NCBI RefSeq assembly: GCF_000744945.1 | Contig: NZ_JQMX01000005.1 | Location: forward strand, 1-64,000 | Direction of reading: 5' to 3' | Source of the DNA: Carnobacterium maltaromaticum DSM 20342 | GTDB taxonomy: Bacteria > Bacillota > Bacilli > Lactobacillales > Carnobacteriaceae | Length of the DNA: 64,000 bases | Shown here: positions 8,882 to 20,334 of the stretch, piece by piece | How positions within the stretch are numbered: position 1 is the stretch's first letter | Layout: each line of letters opens with the position of its first letter | Made by a program: the position numbers and the translations under genes | Notes under the pieces: model-generated | What the model was told of the DNA's origin: nothing | The model's database searches: none | The model's input: the letters and a program-made list of their open reading frames with translations, nothing else

Positions 8882-9448
8882 ATGAAATATGGCTACGCAC
8901 GGGTGAGTACCCGCCAACAAGATCTAGAAGGACAGCTACGTCAACTCGAAGAGGAACGCTGCGACCGAGTCTACTTCGAGAAAATTACCGGAACAAAAAG
9001 TGATCGTCCCGAGTTCCAAAAACTCCTTCAGGAAATTGAGACAGGAGATACGTTGGTTGTGACGAAACTGGATCGCTTCGCTCGCAGCACGCAAGATGCA
9101 TTGAACACGATCAAGCTCTTATTTGAGAAGGGCGTGCGGATCAACGTGCTGAATTTAGGAATTATCGAAAACACGTCCACTGGAAGATTAATCTTCACGA
9201 TTTTCAGCGCTTTTGCGGATTTTGAACGCGATTTGATTGTGGAACGTACGCAGGAAGGGAAAGAGCTGGCTAAACAGAAACCTGATTTCAGGGAAGGGCG
9301 ACCAAAGAAATTTAATCAGCAACAAATCAATCTGGCCATGAATCTATTGAAGAATCATTCCTATAAAGAGGTAGAGAAAATGACCGGTATCAGCAAGAGC
9401 ACCCTGACTCGTAACAAAAGAATAATGCAATTAAGTGCTGAGGGTTAG
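8882..9448 (+). CDS. Serine recombinase (resolvase/invertase family)
   Basis: The 188-aa protein starts [12 protein letters not shown], with the nucleophile Ser at about residue 9. It continues with KLDRFARS (catalytic Arg pair) and [12 protein letters not shown], and ends in a C-terminal helix-turn-helix ([18 protein letters not shown]). This is the Tn3-resolvase/Hin size class. No transposase accompanies it, so it is a solitary recombinase, perhaps for multimer resolution. The start ATG follows GAGGGTG. Possible half-sites (TCATAACT, seen twice) lie at about 8780-8860 upstream. Confidence 0.88.
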   Translation: MKYGYARVSTRQQDLEGQLRQLEEERCDRVYFEKITGTKSDRPEFQKLLQEIETGDTLVVTKLDRFARSTQDALNTIKLLFEKGVRINVLNLGIIENTSTGRLIFTIFSAFADFERDLIVERTQEGKELAKQKPDFREGRPKKFNQQQINLAMNLLKNHSYKEVEKMTGISKSTLTRNKRIMQLSAEG

Positions 9449-9541
9449 AGATAGTCTGAAAATCGTATTATGATAGTGAGCAAGAGAAAGGGTACTGCCC
9501 GAAGTTACCTCCACAGGATGGAAGCTGCACCAAGGTACTCC

Positions 9542-9586
9542 AAAAAAAGGTTCCAACCACCACAATTGGTGATTGGAACCTTTTTT
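9542..9586. terminator. Bidirectional terminator between convergent units
   Basis: AAAAAAGGTTCCAA and its complement close a stem with an inner CCACC/GGTG pairing, A-run on one side and T-run on the other. It separates the recombinase (+) from the ABC exporter (-). Confidence 0.85.
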
Positions 9587-9641
9587 CACTCATTTCAGCT
9601 AGGAATGCCCCAGCCTAATCAAGAAAATTGTAACAAAACAA

Positions 9642-10436
9642 TTAACGAATCGCCATTTTAGTGAAACGTCTCATACCCAACCAGCCCATTGCGAGTGTGA
9701 ATAGAATAATTCCCGTCAAACTAAACCATAGCGGCATAGCAGTAGTGGTTTCCATCATAGTGTATCTCAAGGCTTCATTGATATATACCAGAGGATTAAA
9801 TAAAACGAGCCCCTTGATTATGGGAAGAGGAGTTAAGGATTGCCAACTGAAGAAAACTGCTCCTGTAAAGATGATTGGCATAAGAAACCCAGGGAACATA
9901 GCGGCAATCTGCATGGGCTTCACAATCGTACCAACCAGTAGACCCAAAGAAGCAGATGCAACGGAACTCAAGGCCAAGATAAGGATCAGCAGTAAAATAT
10001 CTAAACTGGACATGGAGAAATTGAGATAGCTACCCATAAACATCAGTGAGATGGGCAGAACGAGCAATCCACCAATCCAGGACTCAATGATTCCGACAAC
10101 CATTTTCGACCAAGCCGTCACTCTGATATCGACTGGCGCCTGCAGCCGATCTTCAATTTCCCGAGAATTGTTAAAGTCCATGGACAACGGGATTGCTGTA
10201 CCGTGGATTCCCGTGACTAGAAGGCTCATGCCAACCATCCCAGGAAACATATTGTTTGGGAAATCTTCCGTTAAAACACCGATGCGCGGCAAAATAAATC
10301 CATAGGTGAGAATGAGGATAAAGGGCAACATGGCTACCCGAAAAATGAACTCCGCCCAGTTCCGCCATTGGACCAGTATATCCCGTTTCACCATCGTCCA
10401 AAATACGGAATTAGTTGATATTTGCATTTGTCCCAT
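9642..10436 (-). CDS. ABC-2 type exporter permease (DrrB-like)
   Basis: The 264-aa protein has six hydrophobic segments in the ABC-2 arrangement, with the conserved cytoplasmic stretch NSREIEDRLQAPV after the second segment. It forms the membrane half of a multidrug or daunorubicin-type exporter with the ATPase encoded immediately upstream. The two genes overlap by 26 bp, indicating translational coupling; the start ATG is preceded by GGAAGGGGAG inside the ATPase gene. Substrate unknown. Confidence 0.86.
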   Translation of the reverse strand: MGQMQISTNSVFWTMVKRDILVQWRNWAEFIFRVAMLPFILILTYGFILPRIGVLTEDFPNNMFPGMVGMSLLVTGIHGTAIPLSMDFNNSREIEDRLQAPVDIRVTAWSKMVVGIIESWIGGLLVLPISLMFMGSYLNFSMSSLDILLLILILALSSVASASLGLLVGTIVKPMQIAAMFPGFLMPIIFTGAVFFSWQSLTPLPIIKGLVLFNPLVYINEALRYTMMETTTAMPLWFSLTGIILFTLAMGWLGMRRFTKMAIR

Positions 10437-11400
10437 TGTTTTTCTCCCCTTCCTTATTATCCGTCAAACTGATGTAAATATCCTCTAAGCTCGTAGAACT
10501 TAACTGAATATTTTCTAAAGTAACATTGTGCTTATCGACCAAATTGATGATTTTGTTCAATGCTTGTTTGTGGTCTTCAGGATAGATTGTTAAAGATTTC
10601 TGGTCATTTTTAACAACTTGTCTAATGGCAGAATCATTTTGAAGAAATTGCTCGAACCCAGAAGGAATTTGATCAAGGGTCAAGTATATAATATTAGCGG
10701 TTGGGACCAATTCCCTTAGTTCTTCAATCGTTCCTATTGCCTTAATTTTACCAGCATTGTAAATGGCAACTCGATCAGAAAAGCGTTGAGGCTCTTCCAT
10801 ATAGTGAGTTGTCAAAAAAACTGTTGTATGATTCTTCTTATTAAGAGTCAATACGTGCTTCCAAAGAATTTCTCGATAGGCGGGATCCAATCCTGTCGTT
10901 GGTTCATCTAGAAAGAGAAGTTTAGGCCGATGCATAATCGCTCGGGCAATTTTGAGACGCTGTGCCATCCCACCCGAAAAACTTTTTACATAATCATCTT
11001 TCCAGTCGGATAGTCCAAAGTCTTCCAAAAGAGAATGGGCGCGCTCTTCTGCTTCCGCTGTTCCCATCCCGAAGTATTTCCCATGAAACACCAGGTTTTC
11101 GAGAGCCGTCAGCCCCCGATCCAAATTATTATGTTGGGCCACAATCCCAATTTTCTGCCTCGCAAGAGCGGGATTTTCCCGGATATCCTGTCCTTCTATT
11201 TTTATCATTCCACCTGATGGGGAAAGTTGGGTGGTGATCATATTGATAGTTGTACTTTTCCCAGCCCCATTTGGACCCAAAAAGCTGAAAATTTCACCAG
11301 CTCTGAGATCAAAAGAGATGCCATCCACCGCCGTGTGCGCGGATCCATCTGCTTTCGTAAAAATTTTTTTAAGACTTTGAACCTCCAATATTGGTACCAT
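10411..11400 (-). CDS. ABC exporter ATP-binding protein (DrrA-like)
   Basis: This is the ATPase of a DrrAB-type exporter. Walker A GPNGAGKSTT (about residue 42), signature SFSGGMAQRLKIARA, Walker B LLFLDEPTTGLDP and the switch His region TTHYMEE are all intact. A C-terminal regulatory extension of about 100 residues is typical of the DrrA group. I chose ATG 11400 over the in-frame GTG at 11409 because the ribosome binding site GGAG overlaps the GTG. No regulator gene is adjacent; the repeats upstream suggest one acts from elsewhere. Confidence 0.88.
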   Translation of the reverse strand: MVPILEVQSLKKIFTKADGSAHTAVDGISFDLRAGEIFSFLGPNGAGKSTTINMITTQLSPSGGMIKIEGQDIRENPALARQKIGIVAQHNNLDRGLTALENLVFHGKYFGMGTAEAEERAHSLLEDFGLSDWKDDYVKSFSGGMAQRLKIARAIMHRPKLLFLDEPTTGLDPAYREILWKHVLTLNKKNHTTVFLTTHYMEEPQRFSDRVAIYNAGKIKAIGTIEELRELVPTANIIYLTLDQIPSGFEQFLQNDSAIRQVVKNDQKSLTIYPEDHKQALNKIINLVDKHNVTLENIQLSSTSLEDIYISLTDNKEGEKNNGTNANIN

Positions 11401-11412
11401 CCTCTTCACTCC

Positions 11413-11460
11413 TTTTTTTCGTTTACATTTGTAATCAGTGTAATTAGTTTACATCTTTAA
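11413..11460 (-). promoter_or_regulatory. Repeated TTTACAT / TGTAA operator-like region
   Basis: Just upstream of the ABC ATPase the sequence GTTTACAT occurs twice (about 11423 and 11448), with TTACA-TTTGTAA and TGTAA elements between. This dense dyad pattern resembles a TetR or PadR-type operator over the promoter. No matching regulator is nearby. Confidence 0.4.
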
Positions 11461-12041
11461 ACGTATGTTGTCAATAATTTATAATCGTGTCTTGGGATTT
11501 AAGCAGCATTTAAACAGCATACTAAAATAGAATTTATCTCACTTTGGTAATCAGAAAATCTAATCAAGCGGTTAAAAGAAAGGTACGGAAATACAGTAGT
11601 ACGCCAACTATACGGTGAATATAGTCCATTAGTGCGAGAAATAGCGCCACTAAATGCGGAAAGAGAAAGCAACCGATACGATTGCGGTGGCTACGTTCTT
11701 ATTTTTCTAAAATGTTATTAATGAAGTATAACCATAAGCTCGCATTCAAACATCCATATAAATGATTTGTAATTTTTTAAGTGTGTCACAACTTTATTAT
11801 GCATAATTAATTGAACATCGATTTTGCAATGGGTTTATGGACACGTATTTCAGATCATTTAGAGAGAAAATATACCAAAAAAGGAGTGTCCAGAAATGAA
11901 CCATTTTCTGGACACTGCTATTCCTTTTTCCAACACGCGTAAAATTTATACTAAAAAATCTACGAGCAGTCTTGCTACCTTCATAATAGACACATGTCTA
12001 TTATCGATAAATCAATATTTTTTAAAGATCCATTACTTTTC
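11461..12041. other. Gene-poor stretch with a degraded reading frame
   Basis: No complete gene is seen. An open stretch of about 57 codons on the plus strand ends at about 11721 and contains RLKERYGNTVVRQLYGEY; it has no start and I cannot place it in a family. A hairpin GTGTCCAGAAA/TTTCTGGACAC flanked by A- and T-runs (about 11878-11930) looks like a bidirectional terminator. Confidence 0.4.
11878..11930. terminator. Hairpin terminator
   Basis: AAAAAGGAGTGTCCAGAAA pairs with TTTCTGGACAC and trailing TTCCTTTTT around a short loop. Confidence 0.6.
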
Positions 12042-12090
12042 CTTTTTATCTTTACTTTACATTTCAAAAAAGTAAAGTAAAGATAAAAAG
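12042..12090. promoter_or_regulatory. 19-bp inverted repeat (GTAAAGTAAAG box, site 1)
   Basis: CTTTTTATCTTTACTTTAC (12042-12060) and its exact complement (12072-12090) flank an 11-bp centre. The same box recurs at 12978-13020 before the HTH gene and in half-site form at 13611-13645. A common DNA-binding protein is the simplest reading. Confidence 0.6.
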
Positions 12091-12099
12091 GAGAGCCAC

Positions 12100-12162
12100 A
12101 TGTATTTAGCTGTCTTTTTCCTTACTGTATTTTTTCAAATTCTGTTTCTTCTAAAAATTTAA
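12100..12162 (+). CDS. Possible 20-aa hydrophobic micropeptide
   Basis: ATG 12100 follows AAGGAG at six bases and opens 20 codons, almost all hydrophobic (it begins MYLAVFF and ends LLKI), enough for one membrane segment. It sits directly behind the site-1 palindrome with the same GGAG-N-CACATG context as the HTH gene at 13037. It overlaps the 3' end of the opposite-strand gene at 12122-12319, which is against it. Whether it is translated is unknown. Confidence 0.3.
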   Translation: MYLAVFFLTVFFQILFLLKI

Positions 12163-12319
12163 TATCAATCAAACCGTCCAAGCTTAGTGCTTCATAGTAG
12201 AGCTTTTTAGGGAGGAATCTACGGTCAATATGAGTGACTCGATAAGGATTTTCTATTAGGTAATCTCCTTCCTCTGTATAGATACGAATAAAATCATTTA
12301 CTTTTGCTTTTTCCTTCAT
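12122..12319 (-). CDS. Hypothetical protein, 65 aa
   Basis: A small protein with a beta-rich pattern (VNDFIRIYTEEGDYLIENPYR) and acidic C terminus. The frame stays open far upstream, but those residues translate the GC-rich structured element at 12334-12682 and look non-biological, so I place the start at ATG 12319, behind AAAGGGGAAAG. Function unknown. The promoter must lie inside or beyond that element. Confidence 0.55.
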   Translation of the reverse strand: MKEKAKVNDFIRIYTEEGDYLIENPYRVTHIDRRFLPKKLYYEALSLDGLIDIKFLEETEFEKIQ

Positions 12320-12333
12320 TTTTTTCTTTCCCC

Positions 12334-12682
12334 TTTCGTTTTGTGTCGGCCCAGCGGGAGCGAAAAGCTGAATTTTTTCCGTTTTGTTGGCCAGCCAGTC
12401 ACCTCGAGGCATTAAAGGGAATCCAGAAAAAAGAGTCCCTTGCCGCTTCAGCGGGTAGGGACTCTTTAGCCAAAAAATTTTTCGGACGGGACCGGAACAG
12501 CGTGGAGAGGACGGAGGAAAAACTTTTTGCGATTCTTGATTCGCTTTTCTGTTCCCGGATAGCAGCATGTGGGACCGCAGGGAGGGCTCCCGCCTGTCGA
12601 TTGCCGTGGAACAGTCCGAAGAGGTAAAGCCCTGATCCGGCCGCGCCGGATTGCCTAGGGCATATGGCGACACAAAACGAAA
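12334..12682. repeat. 349-bp GC-rich structured element with 15-bp terminal inverted repeats
   Basis: TTTCGTTTTGTGTCG (12334-12348) and its exact complement (12668-12682) bound a stretch far richer in G+C than its surroundings. Inside are strong hairpins: AAAGAGTCCCT..CCGC-TTCA-GCGG..AGGGACTCTTT (about 12430-12472) and ATCCGGC-CGC-GCCGGAT (about 12632-12650). Frames across it are low complexity and unlike proteins. Candidates are a MITE, a structured non-coding RNA, or an origin (single-strand or transfer). I see no target duplication at its ends. Confidence 0.5.
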
Positions 12683-12743
12683 AAAGATCTCCATAAACGG
12701 ATTTCTAGAAAGTAGTTTTTAATTTTTAACGACACAATAACGC

Positions 12744-12953
12744 CTAATCAAACATTCCCAGATTGCTATAGTCGTCCTCAATACTGAAGTAAAAAAATGA
12801 ATTGGGGTGTTCATCATGACCGAGAAACGTGAAATTTTGAAGAACATGATAAGGCGAACTGTACTCGACCATTTTTACCAAAACCTCTCTATCATAACCA
12901 ACAGTTTTCCCGATTTCTCCTACATTAAGCTGAGTGAAGATGCTACTGGGCAC
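12744..12953 (-). CDS. Hypothetical protein, about 70 aa
   Basis: An open frame reading away from the HTH gene, sharing the palindromic intergenic region with it. It starts at a GTG (12953) with only a weak ribosome binding site; the frame is open a further 8 or so codons, so the true start is uncertain. The sequence contains an aromatic C-terminal part (SFFYFSIEDDYSNLGMFD). No family recognised. Confidence 0.4.
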   Translation of the reverse strand: MPSSIFTQLNVGEIGKTVGYDREVLVKMVEYSSPYHVLQNFTFLGHDEHPNSFFYFSIEDDYSNLGMFD

Positions 12954-12977
12954 AAAATCCAGTATTCTGTCTTTTTT

Positions 12978-13020
12978 TTTATCTTTACTTTACTTTAAAA
13001 TATGGTAAAGTAAAGATAAA
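12978..13020. promoter_or_regulatory. 16-bp inverted repeat (GTAAAGTAAAG box, site 2)
   Basis: TTTATCTTTACTTTAC (12978-12993) and its exact complement (13005-13020) lie between divergent genes, 17 bp before the HTH protein start. Probable autoregulatory operator. Confidence 0.6.
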
Positions 13021-13036
13021 TGAGAGGGGGAGTCAC

Positions 13037-13648
13037 ATGTTAAACGTCTCTGAAGTACTCACCATTCTTGAAAAAGAAGGCCTTACGAGTTCTAGACAAG
13101 TGGTCTTGCGATGGATTCGTCAAGGGGACTTGCCAGCTGTACAAGAATCCAGAAAAACAGGCTATCAGATAGAACAATCAGACCTCGATGAATTTATTGC
13201 AAAGAAGAAGGAAGCAGCTGCAAGCACCGAATCCGTAGAACAGACAACCTCCGACTATCGAGCAGGCTACCAGGCAGCCATAAAAGATCTGTTGGAGAAA
13301 GCTATGGTGAGTGGGTCAGGAGACCTTTTTCTTTTCAGGAAAAATGCCAGTATCCCGATCCATTTAGCTGATTTCAAGGAAATGGCTGCAAGAAATTTCA
13401 GCACCGGTAAGAACAATCCCTTTTACCAAACTGCGATCAAGAATCTCTTTCACCCCTTCGGACGGAAGACACCGGAGAACGTCATCTATGTCTATCCTTT
13501 GGGGGATTATTATAAACTGGCCAATCTGATCGTCAGTAAAGAAGAATTGTCTGATTTCATGAAAGAGATGGATTTGGAAGGTGCCAGCCTTTCCGATGTT
13601 TTCGTACGCCTTTATCTTTACTATCTGACTTCAGGTAAAGTAAAGTAA
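13037..13648 (+). CDS. Helix-turn-helix DNA-binding protein, 203 aa
   Basis: The N-terminal 55 residues look like an excisionase/MerR-type winged helix (LNVSEVLTILEKEGLTSSRQVVLRWIRQ... then IEQSDLDEFI). A charged linker and a larger C-terminal domain with no recognised motif follow. The start ATG follows GAGAGGGGGAG. Palindromes of the same sequence lie upstream (12978-13020), farther upstream (12042-12090), and as half-sites over its own 3' end, so I infer a regulator or partition/replication accessory protein that binds GTAAAGTAAAG boxes. Confidence 0.6.
   Translation: MLNVSEVLTILEKEGLTSSRQVVLRWIRQGDLPAVQESRKTGYQIEQSDLDEFIAKKKEAAASTESVEQTTSDYRAGYQAAIKDLLEKAMVSGSGDLFLFRKNASIPIHLADFKEMAARNFSTGKNNPFYQTAIKNLFHPFGRKTPENVIYVYPLGDYYKLANLIVSKEELSDFMKEMDLEGASLSDVFVRLYLYYLTSGKVK
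13611..13645. repeat. GTAAAGTAAAG box, site 3 (overlaps the gene end)
   Basis: TTTATCTTTAC (13611-13621) and GTAAAGTAAAG (13635-13645) are imperfect copies of the site 1 and 2 arms, placed over the last codons of the HTH gene. Confidence 0.4.
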
Positions 13649-13797
13649 GAAATATTTCAGTCGATTCAGACAAATAGCTGTTTTTGAGACTCTTTTTCCT
13701 GCTATTTAGACAAAACAAATCCGAAATAACGCATTTTGAGGCGATTTCAGATTTGATTTGCCGGTAAGCCATCATTTAGAAATGAAAGGGTGATTTC

Positions 13798-14052
13798 ATG
13801 ATTGATTATCGTTACCAAACATTCCTGGTTTTAGCGGATTCCTTAGACTATGCAAAGGTTGAGGAAGATCTGTGCCTATCAAAACAAGCGATTACGCAGC
13901 ATATCCACTATCTCGAAACTGATCTGGAAGTTAAATTATTCCAGAATCAGGGCGGGAATTTAGTGCTGACTAAAAAGGGGCAATTACTGAAAAACCGTTT
14001 GGTTATCATCAATGAGCACATTGATGATTTATTACACCAACTAGCAAATTAA
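13798..14052 (+). pseudogene. LysR-type regulator, N-terminal DNA-binding domain only
   Basis: The 84-aa product is just the LysR winged helix (YQTFLVLADSLDYAKVEEDLCLSKQAITQHIHYLE...). Full LysR proteins are about 290 aa with a ligand domain. About 60 bp after the stop, another frame reads ALDYQIKIGVIPDIL and then a stop at about 14211, which resembles the start of a LysR effector domain. I infer a decayed LysR gene, though the short form could still bind DNA. Confidence 0.6.
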
Positions 14053-14236
14053 TAACCGTACTACGAAAAAGGAACGTTTGTTCTTGATTTATTTCCTTGT
14101 TTTTGATAAGATAAAGACACTCGAGAAAAGGCTTTCAAAACCAAAGAAGCCTTAGATTATCAAATAAAAATTGGTGTGATTCCTGATATTCTACCCTCTT
14201 TCTTCTGTAAATAGAGCAAAGTGAGGTGATAAGATT

Positions 14237-14371
14237 ATGGGAGAGAAAAACTGTAAAAAAATTCCTCGTAAAGTAAGCGAAGCCGGAAAAGACTTGGCTA
14301 CTAGTAATAATAAAAAAACAAAAAGTCAGGCAGGAGCGATTCTATCTGACCATAAACAACGCTATCATTAA
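14237..14371 (+). CDS. Small basic protein, 44 aa
   Basis: ATG 14237 is preceded by GTGAGGTGAT and opens 44 codons rich in Lys, Asn and Ser (contains KKIPRKVSEAGKDLATS). The stop codon runs into a strong terminator, so the unit looks complete. The protein is soluble and strongly basic. No family recognised. Confidence 0.55.
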   Translation: MGEKNCKKIPRKVSEAGKDLATSNNKKTKSQAGAILSDHKQRYH

Positions 14372-14403
14372 CACAAAAAGAGGCTTAGGCCTCTTTTTGT
14401 GTT
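14370..14403 (+). terminator. Terminator of the 44-aa gene
   Basis: AACACAAAAAGAGGC and GCCTCTTTTTGTGTT form a near-perfect stem beginning at the stop codon. Confidence 0.85.
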
Positions 14404-14568
14404 AACGGGACACTAAGGGAATTTTTTTATCAATGCTCATTAAATTTTGAGTCTGTATTATTTTCGAAATCCACCATAATTCTATACTTATACGTTATAA
14501 TTAAATATAATTGTACAATTTGAAGAGTATTTCTTATTTTAAAAATCGAATGGAATCGAGGGGGAAAT

Positions 14569-14904
14569 ATGTACACGGACAATTACACAGAGCTACTTAT
14601 TAAGGACAAGACTGCAGAGACCGACGTCGAGCGCAAAGCTTTACTTCTTATCTTCTCAACTGACGACTTATTCAGAAAAGTGACGCACTTTTATGACTTT
14701 AAAGAACACTCTATTAAACCGGAATCCCTGGAAAACGACGAGGTGGACTTAAGCAGCAGTTCACGCAAATTAGTTATGGCGGCGTTTAACTTATACAACG
14801 GACACTACAACGCCGATATATGTGATAGCTTCGCTGGTCTTGACGACGAAAACTTTGACTTACTAATACAAGCCATAAAACTTCGATTCAATAAGGACGA
14901 ATAG
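14569..14904 (+). CDS. Hypothetical protein, 111 aa (DUF6075-like)
   Basis: An acidic helical protein. The central stretch SSSSRKLVMAAFNLYNG resembles the conserved core of the DUF6075 group as I remember it. It starts at ATG behind GAGGGGGAAAT. The gene is monocistronic between the terminator at 14370 and the convergent PTS operon. Its codon choice (GAC, TTC, CTT) is slightly richer in G+C than the lac genes. Function unknown. Confidence 0.6.
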   Translation: MYTDNYTELLIKDKTAETDVERKALLLIFSTDDLFRKVTHFYDFKEHSIKPESLENDEVDLSSSSRKLVMAAFNLYNGHYNADICDSFAGLDDENFDLLIQAIKLRFNKDE

Positions 14905-15024
14905 AACAAAAATCATCTTATAGACTTATTTAAGCCTATATAAAAAATACCGTAATTCCTATCCCTTCTTCATCTTCAATTGCATTATAAAATGTTTCCA
15001 TCAAGAATTTTAAATTGATTGATA

Positions 15025-15062
15025 GAAAAAAACCAAGAAAAAGATTTATCTTCCTCTTGGGT
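15025..15062 (-). terminator. Terminator of the first PTS operon
   Basis: On the minus strand CCAAGAGGAAGAT pairs with TCTTTTTCTTGG and runs into TTTTTTT, just after the lacC1 stop. Confidence 0.7.
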
Positions 15063-15073
15063 ACTAAATAGAA

Positions 15074-16200
<1,127 letters not shown>

Positions 16201-16337
16201 CTATAAAAATGTTGTGTTATTGAAATTTAGTAGTGTATTTTTATTTGCACCCATTTCAATACCACATTTCAGAGGTGTTTCGCTCACCTATACTCTTTTC
16301 GTTTGGAAATGTTATTATTGTTTTCACATTGGTCTTT

Positions 16338-19503
<3,166 letters not shown>

Positions 19504-19534
19504 TTAAAATGTTATTAGAAAAACTATGGATTAT

Positions 19535-19855
19535 TTAAGGTTTATAGATATCCATTAAAAACTCTAAGATATCTTTTAACAAAATTGTCGTCATTAAATG
19601 ATCTTGACCGTGTACAAAGATGAATCCCAATTCAACTTCTTCTCCGCCTGCTTCTTTTGCTAACAATTGAGTTTGGCTATTATGGGCTAAGTTTAGACTA
19701 GCATTTCCTTCTTCAATTAATTGTTTGACTTCTTCTTTACTTTCTCCATTTTTAACTTTTTGAATTGCTTCTATGAAATTTGATCTTGCTTCTCCTGAAT
19801 ACGCGACAATTTCAAAACCAATCCTTGCTACTTGTTCTTTGTCTATTATATACAT
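19535..19855 (-). CDS. lacF: PTS EIIA, lactose/cellobiose family (lacF1)
   Basis: A 106-aa cytoplasmic phosphocarrier passing phosphate from HPr to the EIIB domain. The family core GFEIVAYSGEARS and the phospho-His region [11 protein letters not shown] are intact. The start is odd: ATG 19855 touches the ribosome binding site GGGGAG with no spacing, and no other ATG, GTG or TTG fits before the conserved region, so initiation may be weak. First gene of the first PTS operon, reading toward the glycosidase, with a consensus promoter 46 bp upstream. Confidence 0.85.
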   Translation of the reverse strand: MYIIDKEQVARIGFEIVAYSGEARSNFIEAIQKVKNGESKEEVKQLIEEGNASLNLAHNSQTQLLAKEAGGEEVELGFIFVHGQDHLMTTILLKDILEFLMDIYKP

Positions 19856-19900
19856 CTCCCCACATCTATTCGTTTTGTTTGTTTAATGTTCGTTACAAAC

Positions 19901-19929
19901 AATATAAACCGTTTTCATATGTTTGTCAA
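19901..19929 (-). promoter_or_regulatory. Promoter of the first PTS operon with cre-like site
   Basis: On the minus strand TTGACA (19924-19929), a 17-bp spacer and TATATT (19901-19906). The spacer contains ATGAAAACGGTTTAT, close to a catabolite (cre) element. The left edge coincides with the boundary of the IS1634 target duplication, so a second copy of this promoter exists at 22298-22326. Confidence 0.75.
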
Positions 19930-19965
19930 GGCTAAACATCTATTTAACATAATTACTTTAAACAG

Positions 19966-20173
19966 TTGACATCCTTGCCTCATAGTTGTATCCTGGATTC
20001 CCGGAGACACCTAACTAGGAACAAATGCAAAACCCGTCAAATCAAGGTTTGGACAGTATTTTGAGGTTCGATTCACCTAGTTATGTGTTAAACGCATAAC
20101 TAGGGAGAAATGCTTTTATATCAAGGTTTTATCCGACCTAGTTACGACTATCCGGGAATACAGGTTGTATTAT
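19966..20173 (+). promoter_or_regulatory. lacR promoter split by a MITE
   Basis: TTGACA (19966-19971) is followed by exactly 17 bp and TAT, where the MITE begins. After the MITE the duplicated TTGTAT restores TATTAT (20168-20173). Without the insertion this reads TTGACA-N17-TATTAT, a consensus promoter, so the element landed in the middle of the -10 hexamer. Confidence 0.8.
19992..20164 (+). mobile_element. 173-bp MITE, copy 2, in the lacR promoter
   Basis: Identical in every base to copy 1 (15890-16062), opposite orientation, flanked by a six-base duplication TTGTAT. A third, truncated version (22389-22472) lies in the right copy of the IS1634 duplication. Confidence 0.9.
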
Positions 20174-20249
20174 AACCTCAAACAGCTTATGTTCGATTCA
20201 AACATTTAATTGTTTGTTTATCACTGTAAAGTCGATTGGAGGTACAGGA

Positions 20250-20334
20250 ATGATTAAAGAGCGTCGTCACAGAATGATTTTGCAACTATTAGATGAAAAA
20301 AATGCCGTGAAAGTTTCCGATTTAGTCGAAACAC
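20250..20334 (+). pseudogene. Truncated lacR copy left of the IS
   Basis: The first 28 codons of the DeoR-type repressor (from ATG 20250, ribosome binding site GGAGG) end at the IS1634 boundary; the frame then runs into the element to a stop at 20433-20435. The complete gene is at 22522-23280. This fragment is the product of the long target duplication. Confidence 0.88.

Larger units (their letters stand above)
19901..20334 (+). repeat. Long target-site duplication of the IS1634 element, left copy
   Basis: 434 bp including the operon promoter, MITE copy 2 and the first codons of lacR, repeated on the other side of the IS at 22298-22606 (there 125 bp shorter). Confidence 0.9.

Noticed and set aside
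12122-12694. A 190-codon minus-strand frame through the GC-rich element
   Set aside because: Its first 125 residues are a translation of hairpin-rich DNA with no protein-like pattern; only the last 65 codons have a ribosome binding site and sensible composition.
12978-13648. HTH protein and boxes as a plasmid replication initiator with iterons
   Set aside because: Boxes are few, palindromic and irregularly spaced, and the protein lacks a recognisable Rep domain; a regulator is simpler.
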